This document shows positions 63,353 through 64,000 of a DNA stretch of 64,000 nt, one piece after another (positions within the stretch are counted from its first letter, which is position 1; each line of letters begins with the position of its first letter). The stretch is from Paulownia fortunei (taxonomy: Eukaryota > Streptophyta > Magnoliopsida > Lamiales > Paulowniaceae). The notes under the pieces were generated by a model. The model was not told the origin of the DNA. It did not search any database and saw only the letters and a program-made list of their open reading frames with translations. Both the position numbers and the translations under genes were made by a program. The stretch is from positions 3,683,865 through 3,747,864 of the forward strand of contig CM033119.1 in the NCBI GenBank assembly GCA_019321725.1, in the 5' to 3' direction.

Positions 63353-64000
63353 TATAATATCATTTATCAAATGATTTACAAATTTAATATTTAAATTGAT
63401 AATATTATCCTATTTTGATCATGTGGATCATATGCAAAGGAAGGAGGCAAGACGAGCTAGGCCACAACCACTCCTCAACTCCATTAAATTAATATATATA
63501 TATATAATTATTAAATTTTAAAATTTTACACCATCTAAAAAATTCAAAATATCTATTTATTTATTATTAAAAAAAAATCTTGCCCCCTCAATTTCAATTT
63601 TCTAACTATGTCCCTGATCATATGCATGGATCATCAATAACATTTTTCTCCCAAGGCTTGAAGAATTTTACTGATAGGTTTGGAGTTTTTAACCCTTACC
63701 AGTGCACTTGGAATATGGAGAATTATTGCGTAAATTGTTATTTTTATGATTAAAAATAATAATAAGCTACTGTATTCGAAAAAAAAAAGGAATAAATATT
63801 TATTTATTGAAAGCAATAAATATGGAGAACTCTTTAACCATTTATAGAACCCTAATATAAGCGTGCAATAGTCGAGTAAATCTTGGTTTATAAAATTCTT
63901 AATTGAAGAACTGGCACTCTTTTACACAGATAACCCATAAGAAAGCATTCATGATACTAAATTTCCTCAGTTCAATTACAATTAGCTAACGATTTCAAAC

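Larger units (their letters stand above)
60184..64000. other. AT-rich intergenic DNA with repeat relics
   Basis: No gene was recognised to the end of the window. The stretch holds two adjacent degenerate transposon-like patches (61050-61430 and 61430-61760), a 61-bp spaced direct repeat (62375-62480) and (AT)n runs at about 63330-63352 and 63492-63507. Confidence 0.5.

Overview
This is a window of plant nuclear DNA, most likely from a eudicot. The sequence is AT-rich, the genes are split by many GT-AG introns, and the proteins have plant-type architectures: a PLS-class PPR protein, an SKU5-like multicopper-oxidase homologue, a berberine-bridge-enzyme-like flavoprotein and an LTP-like eight-cysteine family. 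The species cannot be named from the sequence alone.

Layout. (1) At 3376-8369 (+) lies an SKU5-SIMILAR (SKS) gene with eight coding exons. (2) From 10.7 to 18.2 kb there is a tandem array of three copies of a small LTP-like gene with its flanks. A hAT-type non-autonomous element (12517-13400) is inserted in the first unit, and the second unit preserves its empty site. (3) At 22904-28840 (+) is CCT2, the beta subunit of the cytosolic chaperonin TRiC/CCT, with eleven coding exons plus a probable 5' UTR intron. (4) At 30393-34256 (+) is the peroxisomal (R)-specific enoyl-CoA hydratase ECH2. (5) At 35246-37111 (-) is an intronless PPR gene. (6) At 38152-45413 (+) is the tRNA pseudouridine synthase PUS10, with fifteen coding exons. 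(7) At 48238-49811 (+) is a berberine-bridge-enzyme-like pseudogene with three frame breaks. (8) At 54176-60014 (-) is a prolyl oligopeptidase with twelve coding exons and two possible starts. The rest is AT-rich intergenic DNA with degenerate transposon relics, a candidate solo LTR, a tRNA-Ile-derived sequence, an 842-bp inverted-repeat element and several short tandem repeats.

The intact genes are unrelated housekeeping or organellar genes and do not form a pathway. From memory, SKS5, ECH2 and prolyl oligopeptidase are neighbours in Arabidopsis (At1g76160, At1g76150, At1g76140), and PUS10 and a second prolyl oligopeptidase are neighbours at At1g20370/At1g20380. The window therefore looks like a less fractionated version of two duplicated Arabidopsis blocks.

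The most unusual local signal is the LTP-like array. In all three copies the eight-cysteine motif is split between two reading frames at the same A-rich site just after the CxC pair. Decay is the simplest explanation, but in the third copy a single -1 slip on an A AAA AAT heptamer would rejoin the motif. Exon boundaries were assigned by eye from GT-AG sites, phase continuity and remembered family sequences; no alignment or transcript data were used.
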